Assembly (NCBI GenBank): GCA_038380435.1
Contig: JAWZYU010000028.1
Coordinates: 27,450,201 to 27,514,200 of the forward strand
Direction: 5' to 3'
DNA from: Ryuthela nishihirai
Taxonomy: Eukaryota > Arthropoda > Arachnida > Araneae > Heptathelidae
DNA length: 64,000 nt
The translations under genes and the position numbers were made by a program. Below, piece after piece: positions 10,419 to 21,390 of the stretch; within the stretch, counting starts at the first letter, position 1, and every line of letters starts with the position of its first letter. A model generated the notes under the pieces. That model saw nothing but the letters and a program-made list of their open reading frames with translations, was not told the origin of the DNA and ran no database searches.

Positions 10419-10859
10419 TTACCTCTGAGCGTGCACTAGGTCACATGGACCTCGAAGGCTCAGAGAAAGTTGAAGGTTGTTGGGTTGTTTTACCTCTGAG
10501 CGGCACTTTTTTGCACACCATGGGCTAAATGGCCAGGTCACATGGACCCCGAAGGCTCAGAGAAGGTTGAGGGAGGGGACCCACTGGAACAGCTGTTGGG
10601 AGACAGATGGTAGCCTCCCGTCAAGCCATCCAGCGTGTTCTTTAACGTGCACAAGGTATGGCTCTCCCGCACACCAACCACGGCTTGAAATCCGACGGAT
10701 GGTAGTCTTTCCAAGATAGACCACCGGTCTCCCCTATTGACCGTGGGCAGGGCGGGGAATTTTGCGGAGTTAAATCTCAACGCTGACCCAACTGGGACTC
10801 GAACCTGGGAACTACAGATTACGAGCCTGGCGCGCTACCGACTGCGCCACCCCCGCTCC
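10419..10859 (-). mobile_element. SINE-1 full copy preceded by a SINE-1 tail fragment
   Basis: 10479-10859 is a full minus-strand copy, tail to head, ending CGCCACCCCCGCTCC. 10419-10478 is a partial tail (ACCTCTGAGCG and ACCTCGAAGGCTCAGAGAAA) of another minus copy directly abutting it. Confidence 0.85.
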
Positions 10860-12196
10860 AGTTGGAAGCGAGATTAAACAGAAACAGTTTCTCTACAAAG
10901 ATAAAATAAGAAACTTTAGTTGTATTTAAAAAATTGCTATTTGCTTTTTCATGAATCTTTCGAATCACGATAAGATTGGATTTATTTTCCTGCAGTTAAA
11001 AGTGTCAGGAGAACAGCTAATTCAATAAAAGCTGGATCGAGAATTCACAGTCTATTGCAACAATAAGTAAAGTCAGCAAAGTATTTTTTCTGTTTCAGCC
11101 CTAGTTTTTTTTTTTCAACGGTCTTCTGTGGATTGGAATTCATCCCTTCTCTAAATCTTTCCCTATAAATGAAATTAAAAACAATAAATAGATACTCTGT
11201 GCTGTGGTACGTTACTGAGCGAAGAAATTAAGACTCTTCGCTGCACACTTCTAAATTAGTTCTGAAAATTTTACGGCTTTCCTTTTTCTCACATGCGACA
11301 TACGAACCGAAGACACTGATGGGGCTGTAGAGTTTAATGCCACACTCATGTAATAAAAAAAAGAGATTGCACTTCCTATTTTGGAAAGATTTCAACGTCT
11401 GTTTGTTTTACATTAATATTCAAATATTTTGTAAAGTTGTTTCAGTAAGTTTTGTTTTCTTTACAAACCATTTTCGGGAGGTATTTTTTGCTAATATTAC
11501 ATTTGAAAGTTTCGTTTTTTTATTTGTAGTTGGTGTCGGATTTTACTTTTTGTATCTGTTTTGGAAATGTTAGTGGTGTTCTCCCGAAAAAATGTAATGG
11601 GAGAAAAAAAAAAGTGGGGGGGGGGACTTTTTCTTTTCGAAATAGCTTGAGAAAGAAAAATTTCTTATTTAATATTGAAAAAGACACACTTTTTTTAAGA
11701 TACTTTTTTTTATTTCAATAAGATTTTTCGAATAATATTTATACATTGCATTTCACGTTCATTACGAAATTATTATGCAAATTATGGACAAAGGTTCGGG
11801 CAAAAATGGTCTTTTTCTGCAGCTCTTAAAAAGCGAAAAGCCCTATTTTTTTTAATAAAAGAAAGAGCAAAAGTAAAATCAGCAATTTTCCTTAGGTAAT
11901 TTTTTTTTCCACTTTTATCGAGATTTTCCGTTCAAAATTTTGAACATGTGTTAAAAATTAAGCAAGATTTAAAAACGGAGAGCATTTATACTGTTAAATA
12001 GGAAAACATACCTTTCAAGCAGTTGCTGACAGAAATCTATCAGCATAATTACGCCATAGAGAACATCTGTGAGAACGATGAGATCTGAGCAGAAAGACAC
12101 AACACAACGAAAGAAACATCTATGCCTTATCCAAAGTTCACAACCAGGTAGGTATCTTTGATACGCACCAAGCATAACAACCACTCTGCTACCGAG
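10860..12196. other. AT-rich spacer, no gene recognised
   Basis: Long T runs and a G9 run near 11618. Short open frames at 11337-11721 have T-driven composition (F and L rich) and no recognisable domain. Confidence 0.6.
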
Positions 12197-12586
12197 AGGG
12201 GGGGGGGGCTCAGTCGGTAGCGCGCCAGGCTCGTAATCTGTAGTTCCCAGGTTAGAGTCCCAGCTGGGTCAGCGTTGAGATTTATCTCCGCAAAATTTCC
12301 CGCCCTGCCCACGGTCAGTAGGGGACACCGATGGGCTTGGAAAGGCCGCCGTCCGTCGGATGGGACGTTAAGTCGTGGCCCCGTGTGCGGGAGAGCCATA
12401 CCCTGTGCACCTTAAAGAACACGCTGGATGGCCTTGACGGGAGGCTACCATCTGTCTCCCAACAGCTGTTCCAGTGGGTCCCCACCCCCAACCTTCTCTG
12501 AGCCTTCGGGGTCCATGTGACCTGGCCTTTTAGCCCATGGTGTGCAAAAAAGTGCCGCTCAGAGGTAAAACAACCCAACCCAACCG
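12197..12586 (+). mobile_element. SINE-1 full copy
   Basis: Head GGCTCAGTCGGTAGCGCGCC through AAAACAACCCAACCCAACC. The head starts in a G-run after ACCGAG, and ACCGAG recurs at the 3' end before another G-run, a possible short TSD. Confidence 0.88.
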
Positions 12587-12587
12587 A

Positions 12588-13372
12588 GGGGGGGGGGGGG
12601 GTAGTCTCTGTTAGTCCCAGAGCCAGGCATCTGCAGGTTCCCAGGTTCTAGTCCTAACTGGGTCTGCGTTGATAATTTTCTCCTCCAACTCCTCTTCTTC
12701 CCTCGGTGGGAAAGGGAACACAGTTGGGATTCGAGTTCCCAGATTCGACTTTTAGCTGTGTCAGCATTCTGATTTATTTACGCTATACCCTCACTCTGCC
12801 CTCGGCCAGAGAGGGCACACCACGGACTTGGAAAGCCAGCCGTCCGTTGGATGGAACATAAAGCCGTTGCTCGTTGGAGGAACAGTCATACCCTGTGCAC
12901 GTTAAAGAACACACTCGATGGCCTTGACATGAAGCTACCATCTGTCGCCTAACAGCTGTCCAGTGGGGCCCCCTCTTCCAACTTTCTCTGAGCCATTAGG
13001 GTCCTTTTGACCTGGCCATTTAGCCCAATGTGTACAAAAAGGTGCCCTCAGAGGTGAAACAAAGAAACCCAGATTCGACTCCCACCTATGTCAGCCTTGT
13101 GATTATCTGCGCTAAACCTCCACCTTCCCACGACCAGGGAGGGAATACCATGACTTGAAAAAGTCGCCGTTCTTCGTACGGGGTGTAAAGCCGTGTCCCT
13201 GTGTGCAGGAGAGAACCATATCCTCTATGTACGTTAAAGAAAAGGCTGGGTGGCTTTGATGGGAAGTTGTCTTCTGTCTCCTAACAGTTTCCCAGTGGGT
13301 CCACTACCTCCAATCATTTTTGAGTGCTTCGAGTCACCGAAACTATGCATTAAGCCATGTGTGTGCACAAAG
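12588..13372 (+). mobile_element. Row of decayed SINE-1 copies
   Basis: Three diverged plus-strand pieces follow each other: a head at 12588-12720, a nearly full body at 12725-13062 and another at 13070-13372. All keep GTACGTTAAAGAA or GTGCACGTTAAAGAAC and the TGTCTCCTAACAG block, but have many substitutions, so they are old insertions. Confidence 0.75.
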
Positions 13373-13479
13373 GATATGTCAATTAAAGGTCCAGGATGAG
13401 ATTCTAATAAAACTTATATATGCTCTTCTCTTCCTTCCTTGCCTAGATCTTTCGCCACTTCAAAAGTACCTTATACATA

Positions 13480-14807
13480 CACCAAAGAGCCAAAACATTG
13501 TGACCAGTGCGTCTTTATGCAAATAGAAGCAACTGCAGGTAAACGACGGCGCGTGTGACGGTCGTGAATGGTATAAGTAACACCTGATACTGAGCTCTGC
13601 TAATCAGTGTTATTCTTGTTCTTCAGATGGGGAAAGACAGCAGACTTAAGTGAGTTTGACAAACGACAAATTTTAATAGCCAGACGACTGGGTCAGAGCA
13701 TTTCCGACCTGGCAAGGCATGTGGGGTACTCACAGTCAGCCGTGGTTAGTACCTTCAAAAAGTGGTCCGAGGAGGGAAAAACCACGAACCGCCGGCAAGG
13801 TGTGGGCCGACCACGGCTCATCAATGCTAGAGGGTTGGGTTGTTTTACCTCTGAGCGGCACTTTTTTGCACACAATGGGCTAAATGGCCAGGTCACATGG
13901 ACCCCGAATGCTCAGAGAAGGTTGGGGGTGGGGACCCACTGGAACAGCTGTTGGGAGACAGATGGTAGCCTCCCGTCAAAGCCATTCAGCGTGTTCTTTA
14001 ACGTGCACAGGGTATGGCTCTCCCGCACACGGGGCCACGGCTTAACGTCCCATCCGACGGACGGACGGCCTTTCCAAGCCCATCGGTGTCCCCTACTGAC
14101 CGTGGGCAGGGCGGAGAATTTTGCGGAGATAAATGTCAACGCTGACCCAGCTGGGACTCGAACCTGTGAACTACAGATTACGAGCCTGACGCGCTACCGA
14201 CTGAACCACCCCCGCCCCCGATGCTAGAGGTGAGCGAAGGTTATCCCGTATGGTGCGATCTAACAGAAGGGATACTGGGGCGCAACTGGCCCGTAATTTG
14301 AATGGTGACGGGAGTAATGTATCACAACACATAGTGCTTCGAAACCTGTAACCCTCAAAGTACATACAAGTGTTTATGGATTATTTTCATAATCTGAAAA
14401 TTAATCTTATTTTCATAATCAGATTATTTTCATAACCTGAAAATGGGGCTGCGTAACCGCAGGCCTCTCCAAGTATCCATGCTAATCTTGGTTCAGCATC
14501 GAAAGCGCCTACAATGGGCACGCAAGCATCAAAAGTGGACCTTGAATGATTGAAAGAAGATCCTCTGGTATGATGAATCTCGTTTTCTGTTGCACCATGC
14601 GGATGACCGGGCATGCGTGCGTCGTTTACCTGGGGAAGTGTTGGCACCAGAATGCACTATGAAATGAAAACAAGCTGATGGGCGAAGTGTAATGCTTTGG
14701 GCAATGTTCTGCTGAGAAACCCTGGGTCCAGTCATTCATGTGCAGGAAACTATGACGTCTACCACCTACCTAAACATCTTTGCAGACCAGGTACATCCTT
14801 TCATGAG
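13480..14807 (+). pseudogene. Tc1-like transposon, copy A1, 3'-truncated
   Basis: Starts after TA (13478-13479) with CACCAAAGAGCCAAAACATT, the inverse of the terminal repeat at 36210-36247. The transposase N-terminus reads SEFDKRQILIARRLGQSI with helix-turn-helix SAVVSTFKKWSEEGK and VGRPRL, as in Tc1. A SINE-1 interrupts it at 13833-14220. Downstream a short TTATTTTCATAATC expansion (about 14380-14432) and stops break the frame; the first DDE aspartate region (YDESRFLLHHADD) is still visible. It ends at CATCCTTTCAT just before another SINE-1. Confidence 0.85.
13833..14220 (-). mobile_element. SINE-1 inside Tc1-A1, with TSD
   Basis: Full minus copy flanked by ATGCTAGAG at 13824-13832 and 14221-14229. 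Removing it rejoins the transposase coding sequence at GRPRLINAR. Confidence 0.95.
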
Positions 14808-15180
14808 TTGGGTCGTTTCACCTCTGAGCGGCACTTTTTTGCACACCATGGGCTAAATGGCCAGGTCACACGGACCCCGAAGGCTCAGAGAAGGTTGGGT
14901 GACGGGACCCACTGGAACAGCTGTTGGGAGACAGATGGTAGCTTCCCGTCAAGGCCATCCAGCGTGTTCTTTAACGTGCACAGGGTATGGCTGTCCCGCA
15001 TACGGCGCCACGGCTTAACGACCCATCCGATGGACGGCGGTCTTTCCAAGCCCATCGGTGTCCCCTACTGACCGTGGGGCGGGAGAATTTTGCGGAGATA
15101 ATCTCAATGCTGACCCAGCTGGGACTCGAACCTGGGAACTACAGATTACGATCCTGGCGCGCTACCGACTGAGCCACCCC
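14808..15180 (-). mobile_element. SINE-1 at the 3' break of Tc1-A1
   Basis: Full-length minus copy (TTGGGTCGTTTCACC to GAGCCACCCC). Only TGAG is shared by its flanks and no Tc1 sequence resumes beyond it. Confidence 0.88.
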
Positions 15181-15281
15181 TGAGACGGCTTCGTTTTAGA
15201 TTAAGTAGAGTAAAACACTTGTTTGCCAGACAATCTAGGTATCGTTTAATTCCTTTCGGTTTCCATTATTCTTATAAAATA

Positions 15282-15415
15282 GACCTGGTTCCGAGTTTTG
15301 GGTAAAGCATGGATGTTTGTTGTGTTTCTGCCGAGGTTCCGACATCCTCACACACCTGGCTGTTAGACTTTTTTTCTGTGGCACGCAGCTGGTTGAGGGG
15401 ATATTTTACTTTTAT
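15282..15415 (+). mobile_element. SINE-2, 5'-truncated copy
   Basis: Begins at the B-box side (TTCCGAGTTTTGGGTAAAGC) and matches the bodies at 33.2 and 34.7 kb, including GGCACGCAGCTGGTTGAGGG. Its A-box end is missing. Confidence 0.7.
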
Positions 15416-15625
15416 TTATCTTCCTCTTGCTTTTCGCTCGTCATTTGTCGGTTTGCTGGTTTGCGGATTTGTCAAACAGTTGTTCCACTATATCTTTTGA
15501 ACGCGATGAGATCAAACGAAAGCTTGTGACGCAGGGAGTGTTATAGGCTTAAAAAAAAGACCTCCATGTTTTTTTCCACCACCAAGAAAGGGGAAATATG
15601 AAAGCGATTGTTCCTTTATATGTCG

Positions 15626-16016
15626 GTTGGGTTGGGTTGTTTTACCTCTGAGCGGCACTTTTTTGCACACCATGGGCTAAATGGCCAGGTCACATGGACC
15701 CCAAAGGCTCAGAGAAGGTTGGGGGAAGGGACCCACTGGAACAGCTGTTGGGAGACAGATGGTAGCCTCCCGTCAAGGCCATCCAGCGTGTTCTTTAATG
15801 TGCACAGGGTATGGCTCTCCCGCACACAGAACCACGGCTTAACGTCCCATCCGACGGACGGGCGGCCTTTCCAAGTCCATCGGTGTCCCCTACTGACCAT
15901 GGGCAGGGTGGAGAATTTTGCGGAGATAAATCTCAACGCTGACCCAGCTGGGACTCGAACCTGGGAACTACAGATTACGAGCCTGGCGCGCTACCGACTG
16001 AGCCACCCCCGCCCCC
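15626..16016 (-). mobile_element. SINE-1 full copy (left part of a composite)
   Basis: Minus copy from GGTTGGGTTGTTTTACC to CCACCCCCGCCCC. It is the left member of a three-piece SINE composite bounded by CCTTTATAT. Confidence 0.9.
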
Positions 16017-16020
16017 TTTT

Positions 16021-16165
16021 ACGGGAGGCTACCATGTGTCTCCCAACAGCTGTTCCACTGGGTCCCCTCCCCCAACCATCTCTGAGCCATCGGGGTCCAT
16101 GCAACCTGACCATTTAGCCCATTGTGTGCAAAATAGTGCAGCTCAGAGGCAAAACAACCCAACCG
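16021..16165 (+). mobile_element. SINE-1 3' fragment, inverted relative to its neighbours
   Basis: Starts at ACGGGAGGCTACCATGTG and ends AAACAACCCAACC; 5'-truncated plus-strand copy, somewhat diverged. Confidence 0.85.
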
Positions 16166-16264
16166 AAATCTCCCTATCTCTCCTCTTGGTGACTAACCCA
16201 CTCGCTCTTCTGGCTACAAGTGGTGCGGAGTGACAGAGATACCATAAAGCCATTTAGTGCACTC

Positions 16265-16423
16265 ACGGCGGCCTTTCCAAGCCCATCGGTGTCCCCTACT
16301 GACCGTGGGCAGGGCGGGGAATTTTGCGGAGATAAATCTCAACGTTGACCCAGCTGGGACTCGAACCTGGGAACTACAGATTAGGAGCCTGGCGCGCTAC
16401 CGACTGAGTCTCCCCCGCCCCTC
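16265..16423 (-). mobile_element. SINE-1 head half
   Basis: Minus-strand head portion from GGCGGCCTTTCCAAGCCC to CCCCCGCCCC, with the B box as GGGACTCGAACC. About 100 bp of unrelated DNA separates it from the previous fragment. Confidence 0.85.
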
Positions 16424-16920
16424 CTTTATATCTAGAGAGCGCGAGTGCCAAAAATAAAAAGCTATACGTCAAATGAAAACTTATGACGCGAGGAGTATCA
16501 TAGATGATACAAAACTGACCTCCCGTGGTTCCTCCCCTCTAAAAATAGGAAATGTGAAAAATATTGTTCCGCTATATTTTCCGATAGCGAAGGCCTACAA
16601 TTACGAGTTAGGTGTCAAATGAAAGCTCATACGATTTAGTAGATTGTTTCGAATTTTATCCTTCACTAGTCATTCCCTCAAGGAGGTGGACTTTAATGAG
16701 ATATATTTCAAATTAAAGCTTTTCACGTCTCCAATGTCACGAGCTACATTAAACACGACTACAAAAACAGGGGAGGAAAAATGTGGTCGATGTTCGTGTA
16801 TGAAACGAAAGTTTCTGCAGGTAGGTGCTTTTAGTAACAAAGAAAAAATATAAATAATTTTAAAAACTTTAAAAAATAATCTTCCCACATGTGCACTAAT
16901 AATAGAAAATAAAACTAAAG

Positions 16921-17065
16921 CATATCGATGGTGCAATGTCATTGAATTCGCATTCACTTCAAAGGAATATAGGGCGCCGATTTACTACTACTCAGCAAGA
17001 TTTGCGGCGCCCTATTTTCCTTTGAAGTGAATACGAACTCAGTGACTGATTGCACCATCGATATG
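16921..17065. repeat. 145-bp foldback (two ~60-bp inverted arms)
   Basis: Left arm 16921-16979 starts CATATCGATGGTGCAAT and ends AGGGCGCCG; right arm 17005-17065 is its imperfect reverse complement, ending ATTGCACCATCGATATG. The loop is about 25 bp. It looks like a foldback/MITE; no clear TSD was found. Confidence 0.8.
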
Positions 17066-17312
17066 ATTTTTATGTCTATTTTCTACTTTTTAAGGCACAT
17101 ATAGAAAGATGGGTACTTTTTAAATTTATTTACATTTTTTTTATTTGAAATATTGCTACTAGTGTCATTAGAAAAACAACTTACAGAGTTTTAAAAATAT
17201 TGCAGTTCAAAATTTGGAACAACCGTTTCTATAAGAAGCTGACTGTAGCTTAATGTAATAGTTGAAAACTGCGAAGAAATAAACGGCGACAAGTTCGACT
17301 CCAAAACAAGAA

Positions 17313-17695
17313 GGGGCGGGGGTGGCTCAGTCGGTAGCGCGCCAGGCTCGTAATCTGTAGTTCCCAGATTCGAGTCCCAGCTGGGTAAGCGTTAAGACTT
17401 ATCTCCCCAAAACTCTCCGCCCTACCCACGGTAAGTAGGGGACACCGATGGTCTTAGAAAGGTCGCCGTCCATTGAATGGGACGTTAAACCGTGACCCCG
17501 TGTGCGGGAAAGCCATACCCTGTGGACGTTAAAGAATACGCTGGATGGCCTTGACCGGAGGCTTACCATCTGTCTCCCAACAGCTGTTCCAGTGGGTCCT
17601 CTCCCCCAACCTTCTCTGAGCCTTCGGGATCCTTGTGACCTGACCATTTAGCCCATGGTGTGCAAAAAAGTGCCGCTCAGAGGTAAAACAACCCA
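17313..17695 (+). mobile_element. SINE-1 full copy, mildly diverged
   Basis: GGGGCGGGGGTGGCTCAG to AAAACAACCC. It carries changes such as GGGTAAGCGTTAAGAC. No TSD recognised. Confidence 0.88.
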
Positions 17696-17950
17696 TTAGT
17701 ACGAAATATTATTGTAAAACGATGCAAAATTTGTGAAAATAAATGTTTCATTTTCTTTAAAAACTAGCATCCTAAATTCACCAGAGGCCATACGTTATTC
17801 TTCTGGCCGATAAATTAATTTCTAATTTTCTTTGCTCTGTACTACAAAAAATTATATTTTCAGTTTCAATACTATTTACTAATGGTTTTCATTCGTTGAA
17901 AAGTGTATGCATGTATCACAGAAAATATTGCAAGAACGTTTCTTATTCTA

Positions 17951-18148
17951 GTTAAGTTGTTTTACCTATGAGCGACACTTTTTTTACACAATGGGCTAAA
18001 TAGCCATGTTACAAGGACCCCGAGGACTCAGTGAAGATTGCAAGAAGGGGACCAACTGGACAGCTGTCTGAAGACAGATGGTAGCCTCCTATCGAGGCCA
18101 TCCAAGGTGTTCTTTAATGTGCACAGGGTATAGCTCTCCTGCGTGCGG
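17951..18148 (-). mobile_element. Older SINE-1 3' half, interrupted by a younger copy
   Basis: Diverged minus-strand tail half ending at CTGCGTGCGG, where the next copy inserted. Confidence 0.8.
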
Positions 18149-18542
18149 AGGGGCGGGGGTGGCTCAGTCGGTAGCGCGCCAGGCTCGTAATCTGTAGTTC
18201 CCAGGTTCGAGTCCCAGCTGGGTCAGCGTTGAGATTTATCTCCGCAAAATTCCCCGCCCTGCCCACGGTCAGTAGGGGACACCGATGAGCTTGGAAAGAC
18301 CGCCGTCCGTCGGATGGGATGTTAAGCCGTGGCCCCGTGTGTGGGAGAGAGCCATACCCTGTGCACCTTAAAGAACACGCTGGATGGCCTTGACGGGAGG
18401 CTACCATCTGTCTCCCAACAGCTGTTCCAGTGGGTCCCCTCCCCCAACCTTCTCTGAGCTTTCGGGGTCCATGTGACCTGGCCATTTAGCCCATGGTGTG
18501 CAAAAAAGTGCCGCTCAGAGGTAAAACAACCCAACCCACAAC
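18149..18542 (+). mobile_element. SINE-1 full copy with 10-bp TSD
   Basis: Flanked by CTGCGTGCGG at 18139-18148 and 18543-18552. Inserted into the older SINE-1 to its left. Confidence 0.93.
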
Positions 18543-18552
18543 CTGCGTGCGG

Positions 18553-19078
18553 GCAACGGTTCTAAGTTCGATTGAGCCACCGTTGCTCTTCTCTTTTCTG
18601 GTTACGAAGCAGCAAGGACTAAATTGAATCTGTTGAACTGTCACATCATCTTGAGACTAATGTGTCGAACTTTCAAATCGTGCTTTTTGTTACCATGAAG
18701 CTGGAGGGCTTTCTGCTGGAACATATGAGAATCAATTACTTCAATAGCGTCTAGTGAATTAAACTTTTTTCGCTTTCCTACAGGCACTGAAAGTTGCGAA
18801 GATAAAGTGAAAATTGAATAATATACGCAGTAGAAAGGAATGACATCTGATTCTTGCAATGATACGTGAAGCAATTCCCGTAGTCTCTTCTATAGTTATT
18901 TCTCTTTTGCTCCCGTAGTTATTTCTCTTTGTTCTCAATACTACTCACGTCTGATGCAACTGACCAAGATGTAAGAATAGAAAAGACTGCGGAGCTAAAG
19001 AATTTGGCGATGAAGGCGTAAATTAAATTTTTGAGTTCGAGTGTATCTAATATGGCGCTATTGGAGAGTATTTTGCAG
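18553..19078. other. Spacer, no gene recognised
   Basis: Mixed-composition DNA. A 77-codon minus frame (18641-18874) has no recognisable domain. Confidence 0.5.
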
Positions 19079-19782
19079 AAATATTTCTCGTATTGCGTAT
19101 TCGTATTTTCTCGTAAAGTGGATTGTTTACTGAAATATTTCTCTTATTGCGTATTCGTATTTTCTCGTAAAGCGGATTGTTTACTGAAATATTTCTCTTA
19201 TTGCGTATTCGTATTTTCTCGTAAAGCGGATTGTTTACTGAAATATTTCTCTTATTGCGTATTCGTATTTTCTCGTAAAGCGGATTGTTTACTGAAATAT
19301 TTCTCTTATTGCGTATTCGTATTTTCTCGTAAAGTGGATTGTTTACTGAAATATTTCTCTTATTGCGTATTCGTATTTTCTCGTAAAGCGGATTGTTTAC
19401 TGAAATATTTCTCTTATTGCGTATTCGTATTTTCTCGTAAAGTGGATTGTTTACTGAAATATTTCTCTTATTGCGTATTCGTATTTTCTCGTAAAGCGGA
19501 TTGTTTACTGAAATATTTCTCTTATTGCGTATTCGTATTTTCTCGTAAAGTGGATTGTTTACTGAAATATTTCTCTTATTGCGTATTCGTATTTTCTCGT
19601 AAAGCGGATTGTTTACTGAAATATTTCTCTTATTGCGTATTCGTATTTTCTCGTAAAGCGGATTGTTTACTGAAATATTTCTCTTATTGCGTATTCGTAT
19701 TTTCTGGTAAAGCGGATTGTTTACTGAAATATTTCTCTTATTGCGTATTCGTATTTTCTCGTAAAGCGGATTGTTTACTGAA
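19079..19782 (-). repeat. 54-bp minisatellite derived from mitochondrial cytochrome b
   Basis: Thirteen nearly identical 54-bp units; variation is mainly AAAGCGG versus AAAGTGG plus one TCTGGT. On the minus strand each unit contains TTTCAGTAAACAATCC, which continues directly from the adjacent cytochrome b fragment as GGFSVNNP, a conserved segment of that protein. Because 54 is a multiple of 3 and the unit lacks stops, the plus strand shows a 271-codon frame (19031-19846) that is an antisense artefact. Confidence 0.85.
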
Positions 19783-20135
19783 AATCCTCCTCAAATTCAT
19801 TGTACCAACATTTCTCCAAAAATTTGGATTGCAGATAGAAGATTAGTAATCACGGTAGCAGCTCAAAAGGATATCTGACCTCATGGGAGGACGTAGCCTA
19901 AGAATGCGGTAGCTATTATTGTAATAAGAATAATAACACCTACATTTCAAGTTATAGAATTTCGATAGCCTCCGTAGTAGATCCCGCGTTCGATGTGGAG
20001 ATATACTAAAAGGAAAAATGCACTTGCCCCATTAGCGTGAAGTGCCCGAATTATCCAGCCATAATTTACATCTTGAGAGATGTGAATAACATTTGAAAAT
20101 GAGATGTTGATGTCTGGATGCTACGAAAGTCTATC
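19783..20135 (-). pseudogene. cob/cytb (NUMT): Nuclear copy of mitochondrial cytochrome b (NUMT)
   Basis: Read on the minus strand with TGA as Trp and ATA as Met, it gives [20 protein letters not shown], then [53 protein letters not shown], and IFGEMLVQWIWGGFSVNNP running into the 54-bp array. These are hallmark cytochrome b segments around the Qo site and heme-binding helices. Four Trp positions are TGA codons, which are stops in the nuclear code and so point to mitochondrial origin. An in-frame TAG near 20125 and a damaged PxxG segment show decay. Only about 110 codons of a ~375-residue protein are present, so it is non-functional. Confidence 0.9.
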
Positions 20136-20223
20136 ATCATGCTGACTGGCCAAATTTTATTAACATTATATCATGTGCGAATTACAATGAAACATGCTGA
20201 TGTGTGTGAAATTTCTTCGCATT

Positions 20224-20472
20224 GCCTTAGAAAGGCCGCCGTCCATCGGATGGGACGTTAACCCCTGGCGCCGTGTGAGGGAGAGCCATATCGTGGACAT
20301 TTTAAAGAACATGCTGGAAGGCCTTGAGAGGAGGCTTCCATCTGTCTCCTAGCAACTGTTCAGCGGGTACCCTTCCCCCACCTTTCGCTGAGCCCTCGGG
20401 GTCCTTGTGATCTGGCTATTTAGCCCATTGTGTGGAAAAAAAGTGTCGCTCGCAGGTAAAAGAATCCAGCTC
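20224..20472 (+). mobile_element. SINE-1, 5'-truncated and diverged
   Basis: Starts at AGAAAGGCCGCCGTCCATCGG; body and tail blocks recognisable (TTTAAAGAACATGCTGG, TTTAGCCCATTGTGTGG). Confidence 0.8.
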
Positions 20473-20507
20473 AATCCAAAACATCTTCGCATTAACGTAA
20501 GTATTCA

Positions 20508-20808
20508 TTTTGGGTTGTTTTACATGTTAGCGACTTTTTTTGCACACAATGGTTTAAATGGCCAGGTCACAAGGACTCCAAGGCCCCAGAGAAGGTTGGG
20601 AGGCAGGGGACCCATTTGGACAGCTGTTGAGAGACAGATGGTAGCTTCACGTCGAGGCCATTAAGCGTGTTTTTTAAAGTGCACGAGGTATAACTCTCTC
20701 GCACACAGAGCCACGGCTAAACGTCTCATGCGACGTGCGGCTGCCTTTTTAAGACCATCGGTATATGTTACTGACCCTGAGAAAGGAATTTTGGGGAGAT
20801 AAATCTGT
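20508..20808 (-). mobile_element. SINE-1, head-less, diverged
   Basis: Minus tail and body (TTTTGGGTTGTTTTACATG to GGGGAGATAAATCTG), with the tRNA head missing. It faces the previous copy tail to tail. Confidence 0.78.
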
Positions 20809-20952
20809 AGGAATATTCGTATATTACCTATATATGTAAATGATATTAACTGACGTAAGGATTCTACGTCACTATGAAATCTTATAAAAGCAGTAAAAGG
20901 TATGGTAGAAAAAACATTTTATATGAGTACAAAGGCTGATCTGACTCACTTC

Positions 20953-21320
20953 AAGGAGGCTCATCGTTGGAACGCGATAAGATTCAAAGGAGGTTCATCG
21001 TTGGAACGCGATAAGATTCAAAGGAGGCTCATCGTTGGAACGCGATAAGATTCAAAGGAGGCTCATCGTTGGAACGCGATAAGATTCAAAGGAGGCTCAT
21101 CGTCGGAACGCGATAAGATTCAAAGGAGGCTCATCGTCGGAACACGATAAGATTCATAGGAGGCTCATCGTCGGAACGCGATAAGATTCAAAGGAGGCTT
21201 ATCGTCGGAACGCGATAAGATTCAAAGGAGGCTCATCGTCGGAACGCGATAAGATTCAAAGGAGGCTCATCGTTCGAATGCGATAAGATTCAAAGGAGGC
21301 TCATCGTTGGAACGCGATAA
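20953..21320. repeat. 33-bp minisatellite
   Basis: Eleven units of AAGGAGGCTCATCGTTGG + AACGCGATAAGATTC with single-base variants (TTGG/TCGG, CGCG/CACG). Sharp edges on both sides. Confidence 0.95.
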
Positions 21321-21390
21321 TCAAGAGCATCTGTAACGGAGGTGATGGAACTCAGCGGAAAATCACGAGGTACAATATCCCAAGTACATG

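Larger units (their letters stand above)
15476..16690 (+). repeat. Three diverged ~130-bp tandem units, middle one interrupted
   Basis: Units begin near 15476, 15608 and 16561, each with TTGTTCC...CTATAT followed by a TCAAATGAAAGCT-like block. The second unit is split by the SINE-1 complex at 15626-16423, leaving CCTTTATAT on both sides. Confidence 0.65.

Noticed and set aside
11337..11721. F-rich plus-strand ORFs as small membrane proteins
   Set aside because: Composition is explained by T-rich DNA; no start context, domain or conservation evidence.
13607..14227. 206-codon ORF on the plus strand
   Set aside because: Chimera of a Tc1 N-terminus with antisense of an inserted SINE-1; the TSD shows the join is an insertion, not a gene fusion.
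19031..19846. 271-codon plus-strand ORF with 18-residue repeats (YFSYCVFVFSRKADCLLK)
   Set aside because: It is the antisense of a cytochrome-b-derived 54-bp minisatellite; the open frame follows from unit length divisible by three and lack of stops in the unit.
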